Shown here: piece after piece, positions 17,696 to 28,435 of the stretch
Layout: the number at the start of each line of letters is the position of its first letter
Numbering within the stretch: the stretch's first letter is position 1
Assembly: GCF_000737245.1 (NCBI RefSeq)
Contig: NZ_JPQU01000011.1
Location: 1 to 64,000, forward strand
DNA: 64,000 nucleotides
Source: Pseudomonas syringae
GTDB taxonomy: Bacteria; Pseudomonadota; Gammaproteobacteria; Pseudomonadales; Pseudomonadaceae
Reading direction: 5' to 3'
The notes under the pieces: generated by a model
Seen by the model: only the letters and a program-made list of their open reading frames with translations
What the model was told of the DNA's origin: nothing
Databases searched by the model: none
Program-made: the position numbers and the translations under genes

Positions 17696-18481
17696 TCAAG
17701 TCAAAGAGGCGTACGCGGCCCGGTCGCTTTCATCGCCCAGTGACGCGGCGCGGCGATGGTAGTCTGCGGCCAGTGCTCTGACAGCCGGGATAGGCGCGAC
17801 GGCCAGGGTTTTGCGGGCCACGCGCAGGAAATTCAGGTTGCCGTTTTCCAGAGCGATTTTCAGCCAGGCCACGGCCTGTTCGAGCTGGCCTTGACCAGCC
17901 AGTACAGCGGCATGGCTGAACTGCCCGCGGAAATCCCCGCCTTCGGCCGAGCGTCGATACCACTCGAAAGCAGCGCTCGGATCGGCAGGGCAGTGCCGGC
18001 CTTCTTCCAGATACCGCCCCAGCAGGTTCATCGATTTGGCGTGGCCCATCTGCGCGGCTTGTGCGTAGCAGCGCAGAGCCAGTGGATGGTTTTCACTGAC
18101 GCCACGACCGGTGGCGAGCAGGTTGGCCAGGTTGTACAGGCCCCAATCCAGCCCCGCCTTTGCGGCCAGTTGATAGTGGCTGGCTGCGATGGACGCATCA
18201 GCTGCACATCCCCAACCATGTTCATGACAGCGCCCCAGCATGTTGCGGGCCATGACATGACCGTTGCGGGCGGCAATTTCAAACCATTGACGCGCCAATG
18301 CCTGATCACATTGGATACCTTGCCCGTCCAGCAGAATCTGCCCCAGCAATGCCTGGGCTTCGACAATGTTCTGCCCCGCTGCGGCAACGATTGCCTGAGC
18401 AGCCTTGGCGGGGTTGGCGGCGAGCATGGCCCGCAGTTGATCGCCATTGAGGACTTCTTCGCGCTGCAGATTCCAGCTCAT
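17696..18481 (-). CDS. Sel1-like repeat protein
   Basis: A 261-residue soluble protein with several Sel1/TPR-type repeats of about 36 residues, such as AQALLGQILLDGQGI, ARNMLGRCHEHGWGC, GLYNLANLLATGRGV and SMNLLGRYLEEGR. These repeats build a superhelical protein-binding scaffold. No catalytic motif or signal peptide is visible. The gene follows piuC with only 3 bp between stop and start, and its ribosome binding site GAGG is inside the piuC tail, so it is in the piuC operon. By position it corresponds to PA4516 of P. aeruginosa. The role in iron uptake is unknown. Confidence 0.9.
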   Translation of the reverse strand: MSWNLQREEVLNGDQLRAMLAANPAKAAQAIVAAAGQNIVEAQALLGQILLDGQGIQCDQALARQWFEIAARNGHVMARNMLGRCHEHGWGCAADASIAASHYQLAAKAGLDWGLYNLANLLATGRGVSENHPLALRCYAQAAQMGHAKSMNLLGRYLEEGRHCPADPSAAFEWYRRSAEGGDFRGQFSHAAVLAGQGQLEQAVAWLKIALENGNLNFLRVARKTLAVAPIPAVRALAADYHRRAASLGDESDRAAYASLT

Positions 18482-18484
18482 GGA

Positions 18485-19165
18485 TCAGACCTCAACCCAG
18501 CGGCGTAGCAAGTTGTGGTAGGTGCCGGTCAGTTTGAGCAGAGAAGGGTGGTCCGGCACATCACGGGTCAGCGCCTGGATGGCATTGTCCATTTCGAACA
18601 GCAGCGCCCGCTGGCTGTCTTCGCGCACAAGGCTTTGGGTCCAGAAAAACGAGGCGTAACGGGTGCCACGGGTCACCGCGCTGACCTTGTGCAGGCTGGT
18701 GCTCGGGTACAGCACCATGTCGCCAGCGGGCAGTTTCACTCGCTGGGTGCCGTAGGTGTCCTGGATTTCCAGTTCGCCGCCGTCGTATTCGTCCGGGTCG
18801 CTGAAGAACAGCGTGGCGGACAGGTCGGTCCTGACCCGCTCGGCGCTGCCTCTGGCCTGGCGTACGGCATTGTCGATATGGAAGTCGAAGCTGCCACCTG
18901 CTGTGTAGCAGTTGAACAATGGCGGGAACACCTTGTGCGGCAAAGCGGCTGACATGAACAGCGGGTTGGCCCATAGGCGTTCGAGCATGGCACTGCCCAC
19001 TTCAAGTGCCAGTGGGTGACCTTCCGGCAATTGCAGATTGTGCTTGGCTTTGGCCGACTGATAGCCGGCAGTGATCTTGCCGTCGGCCCACTCGGTCTGC
19101 TGTAACGCCTGGCGAATGCGCGCCACTTCATCACGATCGAACAAGCCAGGGATGTGTAAAAGCAT
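18485..19165 (-). CDS. piuC: Fe(II)/2-oxoglutarate-dependent dioxygenase PiuC
   Basis: The 226-residue PKHD-type hydroxylase has the iron facial triad His96-x-Asp98 (in FDFHIDNA) and His159 (STSLHK), with the 2-oxoglutarate arginine at Arg169 (RGTRY). The double-stranded beta-helix core lies at about residues 80-175. ATG 19165 gives the usual family length; an upstream in-frame ATG at 19228 adds residues with no family support. It is divergent from piuA across a 190-bp region that holds a Fur-like palindrome, and co-directional with the Sel1 gene. In Pseudomonas it is iron-repressed and linked to PiuA-mediated siderophore (and siderophore-drug) uptake, but its substrate is not established. 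Confidence 0.93.
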   Translation of the reverse strand: MLLHIPGLFDRDEVARIRQALQQTEWADGKITAGYQSAKAKHNLQLPEGHPLALEVGSAMLERLWANPLFMSAALPHKVFPPLFNCYTAGGSFDFHIDNAVRQARGSAERVRTDLSATLFFSDPDEYDGGELEIQDTYGTQRVKLPAGDMVLYPSTSLHKVSAVTRGTRYASFFWTQSLVREDSQRALLFEMDNAIQALTRDVPDHPSLLKLTGTYHNLLRRWVEV

Positions 19166-19275
19166 GGACGTGGCACCATTTTTTGGGCTTGGACGCGTGC
19201 CTGAGCGGCGGCGTACACCCTTGGACATGAAAATTTTGTAGAGAGAATGGGTATTGAATGAAATTTCTTACTAAA

Positions 19276-19297
19276 TAGCAATGAATCCCAATTGCTA
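19276..19297. promoter_or_regulatory. Palindromic Fur-like operator between piuC and piuA
   Basis: TAGCAAT-GAATCCCA-ATTGCTA is a perfect 7-bp inverted repeat with an 8-bp spacer, in the shared control region of the divergent piuC and piuA genes. Known iron repression of this locus makes Fur the likely binder. The match to the 19-bp Fur consensus is only partial. Confidence 0.55.
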
Positions 19298-19355
19298 CCG
19301 GTAACTATTTACAATATATTCCGCCGCCTCAACTCCTTGGGGAAGGAAATCATTC

Positions 19356-21605
19356 ATGTCGCGTCAATCGTTACTATCTGGTGCTCACTCACAACGCTCG
19401 CTGGCTTCGGCCGTCGGTGTTGCCATCGCTGCCATGTCTGCAGGTCATCTGGCGCAGGCCGCTGAAAACGCTGACGAGAAAGCTGTTTCGCTGGGTGCAA
19501 CCAGCATCAATGGTGAGCAAGACGCGTCCTACAAGACCGACGAATCGACTTCAAAAAAGTACACCGCGCCACTGCGTGAAACGCCAAAGAGCGTCACTGT
19601 CATCCCGCAACAAGTGATCAGTGACACCGGCGCCACCAGCCTCGCGGATGCCTTGCGCACTACGCCGGGTATCACCTTTGGTGCAGGCGAGGGTGGTAAT
19701 CCGGCCGCTGACCGCCCGATCATTCGCGGCTTTAACGCTGAAAGTGACGTCTTCATCGATGGCATGCGTGACGGTGCCGCGCAAAGTCGGGAAATCTTCA
19801 ACATTGAATCGGTTGAAGTCAGCAAGGGCCCAGGCTCGGCCTTCACCGGCGCGGGCTCTACCGGTGGCAGCCTGAATCTGATCACCAAGGGCGCGCATCT
19901 GGGTAACGCCTACAACGGCGGTTACACCTTTGGTTCCGACCAGACTCAACGTTACACCGCTGACCTCAATCAGCAGATCACCGACACCTCTGCGTTCCGC
20001 CTGAATCTGATGAAGCACGATGCCAACGTGGCCGGTCGCGATAACGTGGATGTCAGCCGTTGGGGCGTGGCGCCGTCGTTCGCTTTTGGCTTGGGCACAG
20101 ACACCCGGGTCAAGCTGGATTACTACCACCTGGAAACCGACGATATGCCTGACTACGGCATCCCGTTGACCTCCACCACGGGGCGTAGCAAGTACATCGT
20201 CGACAAACCTGCCCACGTCAATGAAAGCAATTTCTATGGCCTGACCGGCCGCGACTATCGCAAGAGCAAGAACGACAGCGGCACGCTCCGGATCGAGCAC
20301 GACCTGAATGAAAACCTGACCCTGTCCAACAGCTTCCGTATGTCCCGCTCGACGCTGGACTACATCGTCACCAACCCGGATGACAGCCGCGGCAACGTCG
20401 CCAATGGCCTGCTTTCGCGTTCGGCCAAGAGCCGCAATTCGACCACCAGCGGCTTCGTCAACCAGACGGACCTGAGTGCCAAATTCGACACCGGCTTTAT
20501 CAATCACAGCCTGGTCACCGGCGTAGAGTTCTCGTATCAGGACACCCACAACCGCAACTACAACGTCCTGGATGCCAACGGCGGCACTATTGCCAGCCTT
20601 TGCTCGGCGGCGCTGTTGCGGTCCGGTGACTGTACCAATCTGTACAACCCGGGCCCGAAAGACCCCTGGAACGGCACTATCACGGACAACCAGGCGTTCA
20701 CCGATACGGACACCAAGACCAGCGCTGCTTATGTATTCGACACCCTGAAGTTCAACGAGCAGTGGTCGCTGAACCTGGGCCTGCGTTATGACGACTACGA
20801 CATCAAGTCCAGCGGTTATGCGACCGTCGGCCGTGGCACGGTGGCGGGCAACTTCAAGCGCGAGAACACCAGCCAGTTGTGGAACTATCAGGTGGGTCTG
20901 GTCTTCAAGCCATTGCCGAACGGCAGCGTTTATGCCGCCTGGTCGACGTCCAGCAACCCGTCCGGTGAAACCAGCGGTAACGGTGGCCTGGAGATGACGG
21001 CGGCCAACACCAATCTCGATCCGGAAAAGAATCGTAACTACGAACTGGGCACCAAGTGGGATTTCTTCGGCGATGACCTTTCGCTGACCGCTGCGCTGTT
21101 CCGCACTGAAAAAACCAATGCGCGCATCACTGATCCGGACAACACCACGTTCCAGGTGCTTGATGGCGAGCAGCGTGTGGATGGCTTCGAGTTTACCTAC
21201 ACCGGCAAGATCACCAGCAAGTGGAAGGTCTACGGCGGTTACACCTACATGGAGAGCGAGCTGGTCAAAACCACGGCGGCTGCGGACGAGGGCAATCACA
21301 TGCCGAACACGCCGCGTAACAGCTTCAACCTGTGGTCGACCTACGAACTGATGCCGAAGCTGACCGTGGGCGGTGGCGCAACCTTCGTCGACTCGCGTTT
21401 CGGTAACGAAGCCAACTCGGTTGAGGTGCCTTCATACTGGCGCTATGACGCGATGGCGAGCTACGCGCTGACCAAAAACGTCGACCTGCAGCTCAACCTG
21501 CAAAACCTGACCGACAAGCGCTATTACGATCAGGTGTTTACCACTCACTATGCGCACATGGCCGCCGGCCGTACTGCACTGATGAGTGCCAACTTCCACT
21601 TCTGA
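19356..21605 (+). CDS. piuA: TonB-dependent catecholate siderophore receptor PiuA
   Basis: A 749-residue outer-membrane receptor related to E. coli Fiu. Signal peptide residues 1-35 (ending LAQAA); TonB-box-like region and plug follow with RETPKSVTVIPQQVISDTGA and NIESVEVSKGPG. The barrel ends in MAAGRTALMSANFHF, with the terminal phenylalanine typical of outer-membrane proteins. There is no STN domain, so it is a plain transporter, unlike the receptor at 9996. It imports ferric catecholates and, in P. aeruginosa, catechol-type antibiotics. ATG 19356 has GGGGAAGGAAATC upstream. Divergent piuC and the downstream flavoprotein complete the piu locus. Confidence 0.94.
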   Translation: MSRQSLLSGAHSQRSLASAVGVAIAAMSAGHLAQAAENADEKAVSLGATSINGEQDASYKTDESTSKKYTAPLRETPKSVTVIPQQVISDTGATSLADALRTTPGITFGAGEGGNPAADRPIIRGFNAESDVFIDGMRDGAAQSREIFNIESVEVSKGPGSAFTGAGSTGGSLNLITKGAHLGNAYNGGYTFGSDQTQRYTADLNQQITDTSAFRLNLMKHDANVAGRDNVDVSRWGVAPSFAFGLGTDTRVKLDYYHLETDDMPDYGIPLTSTTGRSKYIVDKPAHVNESNFYGLTGRDYRKSKNDSGTLRIEHDLNENLTLSNSFRMSRSTLDYIVTNPDDSRGNVANGLLSRSAKSRNSTTSGFVNQTDLSAKFDTGFINHSLVTGVEFSYQDTHNRNYNVLDANGGTIASLCSAALLRSGDCTNLYNPGPKDPWNGTITDNQAFTDTDTKTSAAYVFDTLKFNEQWSLNLGLRYDDYDIKSSGYATVGRGTVAGNFKRENTSQLWNYQVGLVFKPLPNGSVYAAWSTSSNPSGETSGNGGLEMTAANTNLDPEKNRNYELGTKWDFFGDDLSLTAALFRTEKTNARITDPDNTTFQVLDGEQRVDGFEFTYTGKITSKWKVYGGYTYMESELVKTTAAADEGNHMPNTPRNSFNLWSTYELMPKLTVGGGATFVDSRFGNEANSVEVPSYWRYDAMASYALTKNVDLQLNLQNLTDKRYYDQVFTTHYAHMAAGRTALMSANFHF

Positions 21606-21625
21606 TTTAGAAGAGAATGTTGGAG

Positions 21626-21658
21626 CCCTGCTGGCCCTGATGGTCGGCGGGGTTTTTT
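21626..21658 (+). terminator. Intrinsic terminator of piuA
   Basis: CCCTGCTGGCC pairs with GGTCGGCGGGG (three G-U pairs, loop CTGAT) and is followed by TTTTTT, 21 bp after the stop codon. Confidence 0.8.
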
Positions 21659-21698
21659 GGTGTTTGGGAAACGTGGTATTTGATTGGAATGCATTCCC

Positions 21699-21788
21699 TG
21701 TGGGAGCGGTGCTTGCCCGCGATAAGAGCAACTCGGTCTGTCTTAATACCGCGTCGCCCTTATCGCGGACAAGCACCGCTCCCACAGG
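21699..21788. repeat. REPIN (GTGGGAGCGGTGCTTGCCCG family)
   Basis: Complete inverted arms GTGGGAGCGGTGCTTGCCCG and CAAGCACCGCTCCCACAG, spacer about 45 bp, between piuA and the reductase gene. Confidence 0.9.
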
Positions 21789-21819
21789 TTTTGCGCCTGG
21801 CTTGATGGAGTAACAAAGG

Positions 21820-24360
21820 GTGTTGAAGAAAGTCCTGTTTCAAGTCCACTGGTTCTTCGGCATCACCGCCGGACTGGTGCTGGCCCTGATGGGGATTACC
21901 GGCGCCATTTACTCGTTCGAGGATGAAATCCTTGAGTGGGCCAACCCCGAGGCATTGATCATTCAGCCTCGCGGCGAGGCGTTGCCGCCGATTGAGCTGG
22001 TGCGCAAGCTTGAAACAGCCACCGGGCTGACCGTTGCCATTCTGCGCGTGCAGACCGTTGGCGACAAAGCGGCGCAAGTCTATTTCACCCCAGCACCCGG
22101 CGAGCGCCGTGGGCCGATGCGCAACTTTGATCCGTACAGCGGCGAGATTACCGGTGACGCGACAGGTGCCGGTTTCTTTGATTTCGTTCTGCGGCTGCAC
22201 CGATTTCTGGCCATGGGCGAGTACGGCAAACAGGTGACTGCCGCCTGTACGCTGATCCTGGTGTTTTTCTGCCTGTCCGGACTTTACCTGCGCTGGCCGC
22301 GCAAGCCTCTGAACTGGCGGGTGTGGCTGACCCTGGACTGGGCAAAAAAAGGCCGCAGTTTCAACTGGGACCTGCACTCGATTTTCGGCACCTGGTGCCT
22401 GCTGTTTTATCTGCTGTTCGCGATCACCGGTCTGAATTGGTCCTACGACTGGTTCAGCAACGGTATGAACCGGTTACTGGGTGATGCTCCCGCCGGTGAA
22501 CAGCGTCGCGGCGGTGGTCGGTCTGGTGGTAATGGCGCACCTCAAACGACATCGGCAAAAGCTGATTTCGCCGCCATCTGGGAAAGCATCAAGACCACTG
22601 CCGGCCCTGAGCTGTCGGCCTACAACATTCGCTTGCCCAATGCGGTCGGTCAGCCAGCCACCATTTTCTACTTGCTCAAGGATTCGCCACATCCAAGGGC
22701 GCTGAATACCATTATCCTGGACCCGGCCACGGGCAAAGTCAGCTCGGTCGCCCGATACGCCGACAAGAGTTTTGGCGCGCAACTACTGGTCAGCAACTAC
22801 TCGCTGCACGTGGGCAGTTACTTCGGCATCGTCGGGCGCCTGATCATGACGGCCGCGTCTTTGATGATGCCGTTGTTCTTTATTACTGGCTGGTTGTTGT
22901 ATCTGGATCGCCGCCGCAAGAAGCGAGACATCAAGAATGCCCGTGGCAGTGTCACGGGCAACACTGACATCGATGTACCCGCTTGGCTGATCGGTTTCGC
23001 GACTCAGAGTGGCTTCGCCGAACAGTTGGCGTGGCAGACCGCCGGGCAGTTGCAGGCGGCGGGGTTGCCGGTGAAGGTGCAGCGGCTGGCGGATGTCACT
23101 GAACAGGATCTGCGCCAGAGCCAGAACGCCCTTTTTGTGGTCAGCACCTTTGGCGACGGCGAAGCTCCGGACAGCGCCCTGGGCTTCGAGCGCAAGTTGC
23201 TGGGCAGTCCGTTGGCCCTGGAAAACCTCAATTACGCAGTGCTGGGCCTCGGGGATCGGCAGTATCAACACTTTTGCGGCTTCGCCCGACGCCTGCATGG
23301 CTGGCTCGCTGATCGCGGCGGCAAGCTGTTGTTCGACGGTGTTGAAGTCGACAGTGCAGACCCGTTGGCCTTGCAACACTGGCAACAGCAACTGGGCCAC
23401 ATCACCGGCGCTGCGCCGACAACGCTGTGGCAGGCACCGGCTTATGACAACTGGACACTGGCCCAGCGTGAACACCTGAACCCCGGCAGCAGCGGCTCGA
23501 AGGTGTTTCTGATTGGCCTGACACCGCCGCCATCGACGGTTTGGGAAGCGGGGGATCTGGTGGAGGTCATGCCACGTAACAGCGTCCAGGCGGTGGAGCA
23601 TTTCCTCAATGGCCTGGGGATTGCCGATCACACATCGGTACAGATCGGCGGGCTTGAGGAACCACTGAAAGTGGCGCTCGCCAGTCGTCAATTGCCACAG
23701 CATCGGGCGCATCTGGTGGGCTTGCATGCTCAGGCGGTGGTCGATGCGCTGGTACCGCTGGCTATGCGTGAATATTCCATTGCGTCGATCCCTGACGATG
23801 GCCTGTTGCAGTTGATTGTGCGTCAGGAAATTCATCCGGACGGCAGTCTGGGGCTGTGCTCTGGCTGGTTGACCGAGCACGCTGCACTCGGCGATGCGAT
23901 CAGTCTGCGCATGCGCCGCAACAGCAGTTTCCATCTGCCAAGCGAACCGCGCCCTTTGATCCTGATCGGTAACGGTACCGGCTTGGCGGGTCTGCGCAGC
24001 TTGCTGAAAGGGCGTATTGCCCGAGGTCAGTCGCGTAACTGGCTGTTGTTTGGCGAGCGCAATCGGGAGCATGACTTCCATTGCGCAAGCGAGTTGATGC
24101 AGTGTCACGCTTCGGGAGAGCTGGCGCGGCTCGATCTGGCGTTTTCCCGTGATCAGGCTGAGAAAATCTATGTGCAGGATCGCTTGATTGAAGCGGCGGA
24201 TGAGCTTCGCGACTGGTTAGCCGATGGCGCCATGATTTACATCTGCGGCAGCCTGGAAGGCATGGCGGCGGACGTGGATGCTGCGCTGATCGATATCCTT
24301 GGCACGCAAGTGGTGGGCGAGTTGATCGAGCAGGGGCGGTATCGAAGGGATGTTTATTGA
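21820..24360 (+). CDS. piuB: PepSY membrane / flavodoxin-reductase fusion (PiuB-like)
   Basis: An 846-residue inner-membrane flavoprotein. Residues 1-380 are a PepSY-type membrane domain with four hydrophobic helices ([20 protein letters not shown] near the start). Residues about 386-530 form a flavodoxin-like FMN domain ([36 protein letters not shown]). The rest is an FAD/NADPH reductase module ([41 protein letters not shown]). Such proteins pass electrons from NADPH across the inner membrane and probably reduce siderophore-bound ferric iron; that role is inference. GTG 21820 is chosen with ATGGAG ten bases upstream; TTG 21823 is an alternative. It corresponds by position and architecture to PA4513 next to piuA. 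Confidence 0.9.
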   Translation: MLKKVLFQVHWFFGITAGLVLALMGITGAIYSFEDEILEWANPEALIIQPRGEALPPIELVRKLETATGLTVAILRVQTVGDKAAQVYFTPAPGERRGPMRNFDPYSGEITGDATGAGFFDFVLRLHRFLAMGEYGKQVTAACTLILVFFCLSGLYLRWPRKPLNWRVWLTLDWAKKGRSFNWDLHSIFGTWCLLFYLLFAITGLNWSYDWFSNGMNRLLGDAPAGEQRRGGGRSGGNGAPQTTSAKADFAAIWESIKTTAGPELSAYNIRLPNAVGQPATIFYLLKDSPHPRALNTIILDPATGKVSSVARYADKSFGAQLLVSNYSLHVGSYFGIVGRLIMTAASLMMPLFFITGWLLYLDRRRKKRDIKNARGSVTGNTDIDVPAWLIGFATQSGFAEQLAWQTAGQLQAAGLPVKVQRLADVTEQDLRQSQNALFVVSTFGDGEAPDSALGFERKLLGSPLALENLNYAVLGLGDRQYQHFCGFARRLHGWLADRGGKLLFDGVEVDSADPLALQHWQQQLGHITGAAPTTLWQAPAYDNWTLAQREHLNPGSSGSKVFLIGLTPPPSTVWEAGDLVEVMPRNSVQAVEHFLNGLGIADHTSVQIGGLEEPLKVALASRQLPQHRAHLVGLHAQAVVDALVPLAMREYSIASIPDDGLLQLIVRQEIHPDGSLGLCSGWLTEHAALGDAISLRMRRNSSFHLPSEPRPLILIGNGTGLAGLRSLLKGRIARGQSRNWLLFGERNREHDFHCASELMQCHASGELARLDLAFSRDQAEKIYVQDRLIEAADELRDWLADGAMIYICGSLEGMAADVDAALIDILGTQVVGELIEQGRYRRDVY

Positions 24361-24384
24361 TTCCCTGGAGCCGGAGTGATGTCC

Positions 24385-24474
24385 TGTGGGAGCGAGCTTG
24401 CTCGCGAAGGGGCCGGTACATCCTCAACATCTTTTGGGCTTGTCAAATCGCATTCGCGAGCTCGCTCCCACAGG
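24385..24474. repeat. REPIN (GTGGGAGCGAGCTTGCTCGC family)
   Basis: Inverted arms GTGGGAGCGAGCTTGCTCGC and CGCGAGCTCGCTCCCACAG around a spacer of about 45 bp, between the convergent reductase and dppF genes. Confidence 0.9.
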
Positions 24475-24507
24475 ATTTGTGAGCCCTGTCGGAGCGAGGC
24501 TGTTGCG

Positions 24508-25482
24508 TTACGCCGCTACAAACTGCTCCGCGTAATGGCAGGCAACCTGGCGGTTGTCTACCAGACGCAGGGCTGGTTCTTCGGTGGCGCAGCGCTCGGT
24601 CGCGTAGGGGCAGCGCTTGTGGAAGGCGCAGCCGCTTGGCGGGTCGAGCGGGTTGGGCAGTTCACCGACGATCTTGATCTTCGGCTTCAGCGGGTCCGGG
24701 TGAATCGTCGGGGTCGCAGACAGCAGCGCCTGGGTATACGGGTGCAGCGGACGGTTGTAGATCTCTTCCTTGGGACCCATTTCCGCCGGACGACCCAGAT
24801 ACATCACCAACACCGTGTCAGCAACGTGGCGCACCACCGACAGGTTGTGGGAAATGAACACGTAGGCCGTATTGAATTCCTGCTGCAAATCCATGAACAG
24901 GTTCAGCACCTGAGCCTGAATCGATACGTCCAGCGCGGAGGTCGGTTCGTCCGCCACCAGCACTTTCGGTTGCAGCATCATGGCCCGAGCCAGGGCGATA
25001 CGTTGGCGCTGACCACCAGAGAACATGTGTGGATAACGCTGATAGTGCTCAGGGCGCAAGCCGACCTGGGCCATCATCGCCTGCACTTTCTCGCGACGTT
25101 CCTTGGCGGAAAGATTGGTGTTGATCAGCAGGGGTTCACCCAATTGATCACCGATTTTCTGCCGTGGATTGAGCGACGCATACGGGCTTTGGAAAACCAT
25201 CTGCACGTCTTTGCGCAGTTGCTTGCGTTGTTCCTTGGTGGCTCCGGTGACTTCCTGGCCGGCGATTTTCAGCGAGCCGGACGACGGCTCTTCAATCAGG
25301 GTCAGGGCCCGGGCCAGAGTCGATTTGCCGCAGCCGGACTCGCCGACCACAGCTAGCGTCTTGCCAGCTTCAAGCTCAAACGATACGCCGTTCAGGGCGC
25401 GGACCAGTGCGTGACCCTTGAACAGGCCACGGGATACTTCGTAGTGACGGGTAAGGTCGCGGGCGGTAAGAACGACGCTCAT
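24508..25482 (-). CDS. dppF: Di/oligopeptide ABC transporter ATPase DppF
   Basis: The 324-residue ATPase has Walker A GESGCGKST, the MVFQSPYASLNPR Q-loop typical of peptide importers, signature SGGQRQRIALARAM, Walker B VLVADEPTSALD and a C-terminal oligopeptide/dipeptide extension with the cysteine cluster CAFHKRCPYATERC, a likely iron-sulphur site of this family. ATG 25482 overlaps the dppD stop by one base (TAATG), showing coupling. It is the last gene of the dppA-opdP-dppBCDF array and pairs with DppD to power the DppBC channel. Confidence 0.95.
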   Translation of the reverse strand: MSVVLTARDLTRHYEVSRGLFKGHALVRALNGVSFELEAGKTLAVVGESGCGKSTLARALTLIEEPSSGSLKIAGQEVTGATKEQRKQLRKDVQMVFQSPYASLNPRQKIGDQLGEPLLINTNLSAKERREKVQAMMAQVGLRPEHYQRYPHMFSGGQRQRIALARAMMLQPKVLVADEPTSALDVSIQAQVLNLFMDLQQEFNTAYVFISHNLSVVRHVADTVLVMYLGRPAEMGPKEEIYNRPLHPYTQALLSATPTIHPDPLKPKIKIVGELPNPLDPPSGCAFHKRCPYATERCATEEPALRLVDNRQVACHYAEQFVAA

Positions 25483-26450
25483 TACGCCACCTCCTGATTC
25501 AACGGATAGAAGCAACGCGCCAGGCTGTGGGCTTTGGGATCAAGGCCTGGGCGCTGGGTGCGGCAGTTTTCCTGCACGTAAGGGCAGCGCGGTGACAACA
25601 GGCAGCCTTGCGGGCGGTCGTAGCGGCCAGGAACCATGCCCGGCAAAGTGGCCAGACGCTCGGCACCCATGCTGTGTTCCGGAATCGCCGCCAGCAACGC
25701 TTCGCTATAAGGATGCGCAGGCACGTCGAACAAGCCCGGCACCTGACCGACTTCAACAGCCTGCCCGGCGTACATCACACAGACACGTTGAGCGGTTTCG
25801 GCCACTACTGCCAGGTCGTGAGTGATCAAAACCAGCGCCATGTCCTGCTCTTTCTGCAGGCTCAGCAGCAAGTCCATGATCTGCGCCTGAATGGTCACGT
25901 CCAGCGCAGTAGTCGGTTCGTCGGCGATCAACAGCTTGGGCTCGCCCGCGATGGCCATGGCAATTGCCACACGCTGGCTCATGCCCCCGGACAGTTGATG
26001 CGGGTAAGCGTTAAGACGCGAAGCAGCACCGGGAATTTCAACTTTCTGCAACAGCTCCAACGCACGTTGACGCGCAGCCCGGCCAGACAGGTTCAGGTGT
26101 TGGCGCAGAACCTCTTCAATCTGAAAACCCACGGTGTAGCTGGGGTTCAGTGCGGTCATCGGATCCTGGAACACCATCGCCAGGTCTTTGCCGATGATCT
26201 TGCGACGCTGGCGGTTGTTGAGCTTGAGCAGTTCATGACCGTCGAAGTTCAAGGAGTCGGCCGTGATCACGCCGGGGTGATCGATCAGGCCCATCAACGC
26301 CATCATGGTCACGGATTTACCCGAACCCGACTCGCCGACGATGGCCATGACTTCGCCTTTTTCGACGCTCAACGACAGGCCGTCGACAACCGGCACTGCG
26401 CTGGCATCGCCGAAGCGGACGTTGAGATTCTTGATTTCTAAAAGTGGCAT
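25482..26450 (-). CDS. dppD: Di/oligopeptide ABC transporter ATPase DppD
   Basis: The 322-residue ATPase has Walker A GESGSGKS, the Q-loop [12 protein letters not shown], signature [14 protein letters not shown] and Walker [13 protein letters not shown], then the peptide-family C-terminal extension with [18 protein letters not shown] seven bases before ATG 26450 sets the start, short of the open frame. It lies 10 bp downstream of dppC and overlaps dppF. DppD and DppF form the hetero-ATPase of the importer. Confidence 0.95.
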   Translation of the reverse strand: MPLLEIKNLNVRFGDASAVPVVDGLSLSVEKGEVMAIVGESGSGKSVTMMALMGLIDHPGVITADSLNFDGHELLKLNNRQRRKIIGKDLAMVFQDPMTALNPSYTVGFQIEEVLRQHLNLSGRAARQRALELLQKVEIPGAASRLNAYPHQLSGGMSQRVAIAMAIAGEPKLLIADEPTTALDVTIQAQIMDLLLSLQKEQDMALVLITHDLAVVAETAQRVCVMYAGQAVEVGQVPGLFDVPAHPYSEALLAAIPEHSMGAERLATLPGMVPGRYDRPQGCLLSPRCPYVQENCRTQRPGLDPKAHSLARCFYPLNQEVA

Positions 26451-26460
26451 ACGAATCTCC

Positions 26461-27372
26461 TCAGGCGGCATTTTTGAGTTTCGGGTCCAGCGCATCGCGC
26501 AGCCCGTCGCCCATCAGGTTGATTGCCAGCACGCTGAGCAAAATGGTCAGACCTGGCAGGCTCACCACCCACCAGGCGCGTTCGATGTAATCACGGGCCG
26601 AAGCCAGCATGGTGCCCCACTCAGGCGTTGGCGGTTGTACGCCCAGACCGAGGAAGCCCAGCGCCGCAGCGTCGAGGATTGCCGAGGAGAAACTCAAGGT
26701 AGCCTGCACGATCAGCGGTGCCATGCAGTTAGGCAGCACGGTGATGAACATCAGGCGTGGCAAGGTCGCGCCAGCCAGACGTGCAGCGGTCACGTAATCA
26801 CGGTTCAGCTCGCCCATTACCGCAGCGCGGGTCAGGCGGACATAGGCCGGCAGGGAAACAATAGCAATGGCGATCACGGTATTGATCAGCCCAGGGCCGA
26901 GGATGGCGACAATCGCCACAGCCAGCAGCAGCGAGGGCAGGGCGAGCATGATGTCCATCAGGCGCATGATCGTCGGGCCGAGGATGCGCGGGAAGAACCC
27001 GGCCAGCAGGCCCATGAGGATGCCTGGAATCAGCGACATTACCACCGAGGACAAACCGATCAGCAGCGACAGGCGCGAACCCTGGATCAGACGCGACAGC
27101 AGGTCACGGCCCAGCTCGTCAGTGCCCAGCAGGAATTGCCATTGACCGCCTTCAAGCCAGACCGGCGGGGTCAGCAGGAAGTCGCGGTATTGCTCACTTG
27201 GATCGTGGGGCGCAACCCAAGGGGCAAACAGTGCGCAGAACACGATCAGGGTCATGAACATCAGGCCGGCGACAGCGCCCTTGTTCTTGGCGAAGGCTAG
27301 CCAGAATTCTTTGTACGGCGAGGGGTAAAGCAGACTTTGATCGACTGCTACCGAGGGAGTAGGTATGCTCAT
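26461..27372 (-). CDS. dppC: Di/oligopeptide ABC transporter permease DppC
   Basis: A 303-residue inner-membrane permease with six hydrophobic helices. It has the N-terminal OppC-type segment ([18 protein letters not shown]), the [20 protein letters not shown] motif region, and the coupling loop [20 protein letters not shown]. It dimerises with DppB to form the peptide channel. The start is taken at ATG 27372, 10 bp after the dppB stop. Confidence 0.95.
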   Translation of the reverse strand: MSIPTPSVAVDQSLLYPSPYKEFWLAFAKNKGAVAGLMFMTLIVFCALFAPWVAPHDPSEQYRDFLLTPPVWLEGGQWQFLLGTDELGRDLLSRLIQGSRLSLLIGLSSVVMSLIPGILMGLLAGFFPRILGPTIMRLMDIMLALPSLLLAVAIVAILGPGLINTVIAIAIVSLPAYVRLTRAAVMGELNRDYVTAARLAGATLPRLMFITVLPNCMAPLIVQATLSFSSAILDAAALGFLGLGVQPPTPEWGTMLASARDYIERAWWVVSLPGLTILLSVLAINLMGDGLRDALDPKLKNAA

Positions 27373-27382
27373 AGTCAGGATC

Positions 27383-28393
27383 TCAGCGCTGGTGACGAAT
27401 GCGTGGGTTGGCAAAGCCGTAGAGGATATCCACCACGAAATTGACCAGGATCACCAGGCAGGCGATCAGCAGAATGCCGTTTTGCACGACAGGGTAGTCA
27501 CGGGCGCCAATGGCTTCGATCAACCATTTGCCGATACCCGGCCAGGAGAAGATCGTTTCGGTCAGTACTGCACCGGCGAGCAGGGCGCCGACTTGCAGGC
27601 CGAACACGGTCAACACCGGGATCAACGCGTTACGCAGGCCGTGAACAAATACCACGCGCGCTGGCGACAGGCCTTTGGCCCGGGCGGTACGTACGTAGTC
27701 TTCACGCAAAACTTCAAGCATCGACGAACGGGTCATCCGGGCGATCACCGCCAACGGGATGGTACCGAGCACGATGGCGGGCAGAATCAGGTGATGCAGG
27801 GCATCGAGGAACGCGCCTTCTTCATCACTGAGCAAGGTATCAATCAGCATGAAACCGGTTCTGGGCGGGATGTCATACAGCAGGTCGATACGCCCCGAGA
27901 CTGGCGTCCAGCCCAGGGTGACCGAGAAAAACATGATCAGGATGAGGCCCCACCAGAAGATCGGCATCGAGTATCCCGCCAGGGAGATGCCCATCACCCC
28001 ATGATCGAAGAGTGACCCTCGCTTGAGCGCCGCAATGACTCCAGCCAACAGCCCGAGAATACCGGCGAAGATCAGGGCTGCAATCGACAGCTCCAGGGTT
28101 GCCGGAAACAGTGCGGTGAACTCGGTCCAGACGCTGGTCCGCGTGCGCAACGATTCGCCAAGATCACCCTGGGCGAGCTTGCCGACATAGTCGATGTATT
28201 GCGCATAAAGCGGTTTGTTCAGACCCAGTCGTTCCATGGCCTGAGCGTGCATTTCCGGATCGACCCGGCGTTCACCCATCATGACTTCAACCGGGTCGCC
28301 CGGAATCAGGCGAATGAGCGCGAAGGTCAGCAAGGTGATGCCGAAAAACGTGGGTATCAACAACCCCACTCGGCGGGCGATAAAACTAAACAT
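27383..28393 (-). CDS. dppB: Di/oligopeptide ABC transporter permease DppB
   Basis: A 336-residue inner-membrane permease. The start MFSFIARRVGLLIPTFFGIT is typical of DppB/OppB, followed by the conserved LIPGDPV segment, a large periplasmic loop, and the coupling loop YVRTARAKGLSPARVVFVHG. GAGGAA lies upstream of ATG 28393. A 136-bp palindromic repeat sits between it and dppA4, so dppBCDF may be expressed at a different level from the binding protein. Confidence 0.95.
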   Translation of the reverse strand: MFSFIARRVGLLIPTFFGITLLTFALIRLIPGDPVEVMMGERRVDPEMHAQAMERLGLNKPLYAQYIDYVGKLAQGDLGESLRTRTSVWTEFTALFPATLELSIAALIFAGILGLLAGVIAALKRGSLFDHGVMGISLAGYSMPIFWWGLILIMFFSVTLGWTPVSGRIDLLYDIPPRTGFMLIDTLLSDEEGAFLDALHHLILPAIVLGTIPLAVIARMTRSSMLEVLREDYVRTARAKGLSPARVVFVHGLRNALIPVLTVFGLQVGALLAGAVLTETIFSWPGIGKWLIEAIGARDYPVVQNGILLIACLVILVNFVVDILYGFANPRIRHQR

Positions 28394-28435
28394 CGTGTTG
28401 TGTTCCTCATCGGCCGGTTAGGCTTATTCCGTACA

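Noticed and set aside
19551..21299. 582-residue open frame antisense to piuA
   Set aside because: It lies fully within piuA on the opposite strand, has no ribosome site or family motif and reflects third-position GC bias.
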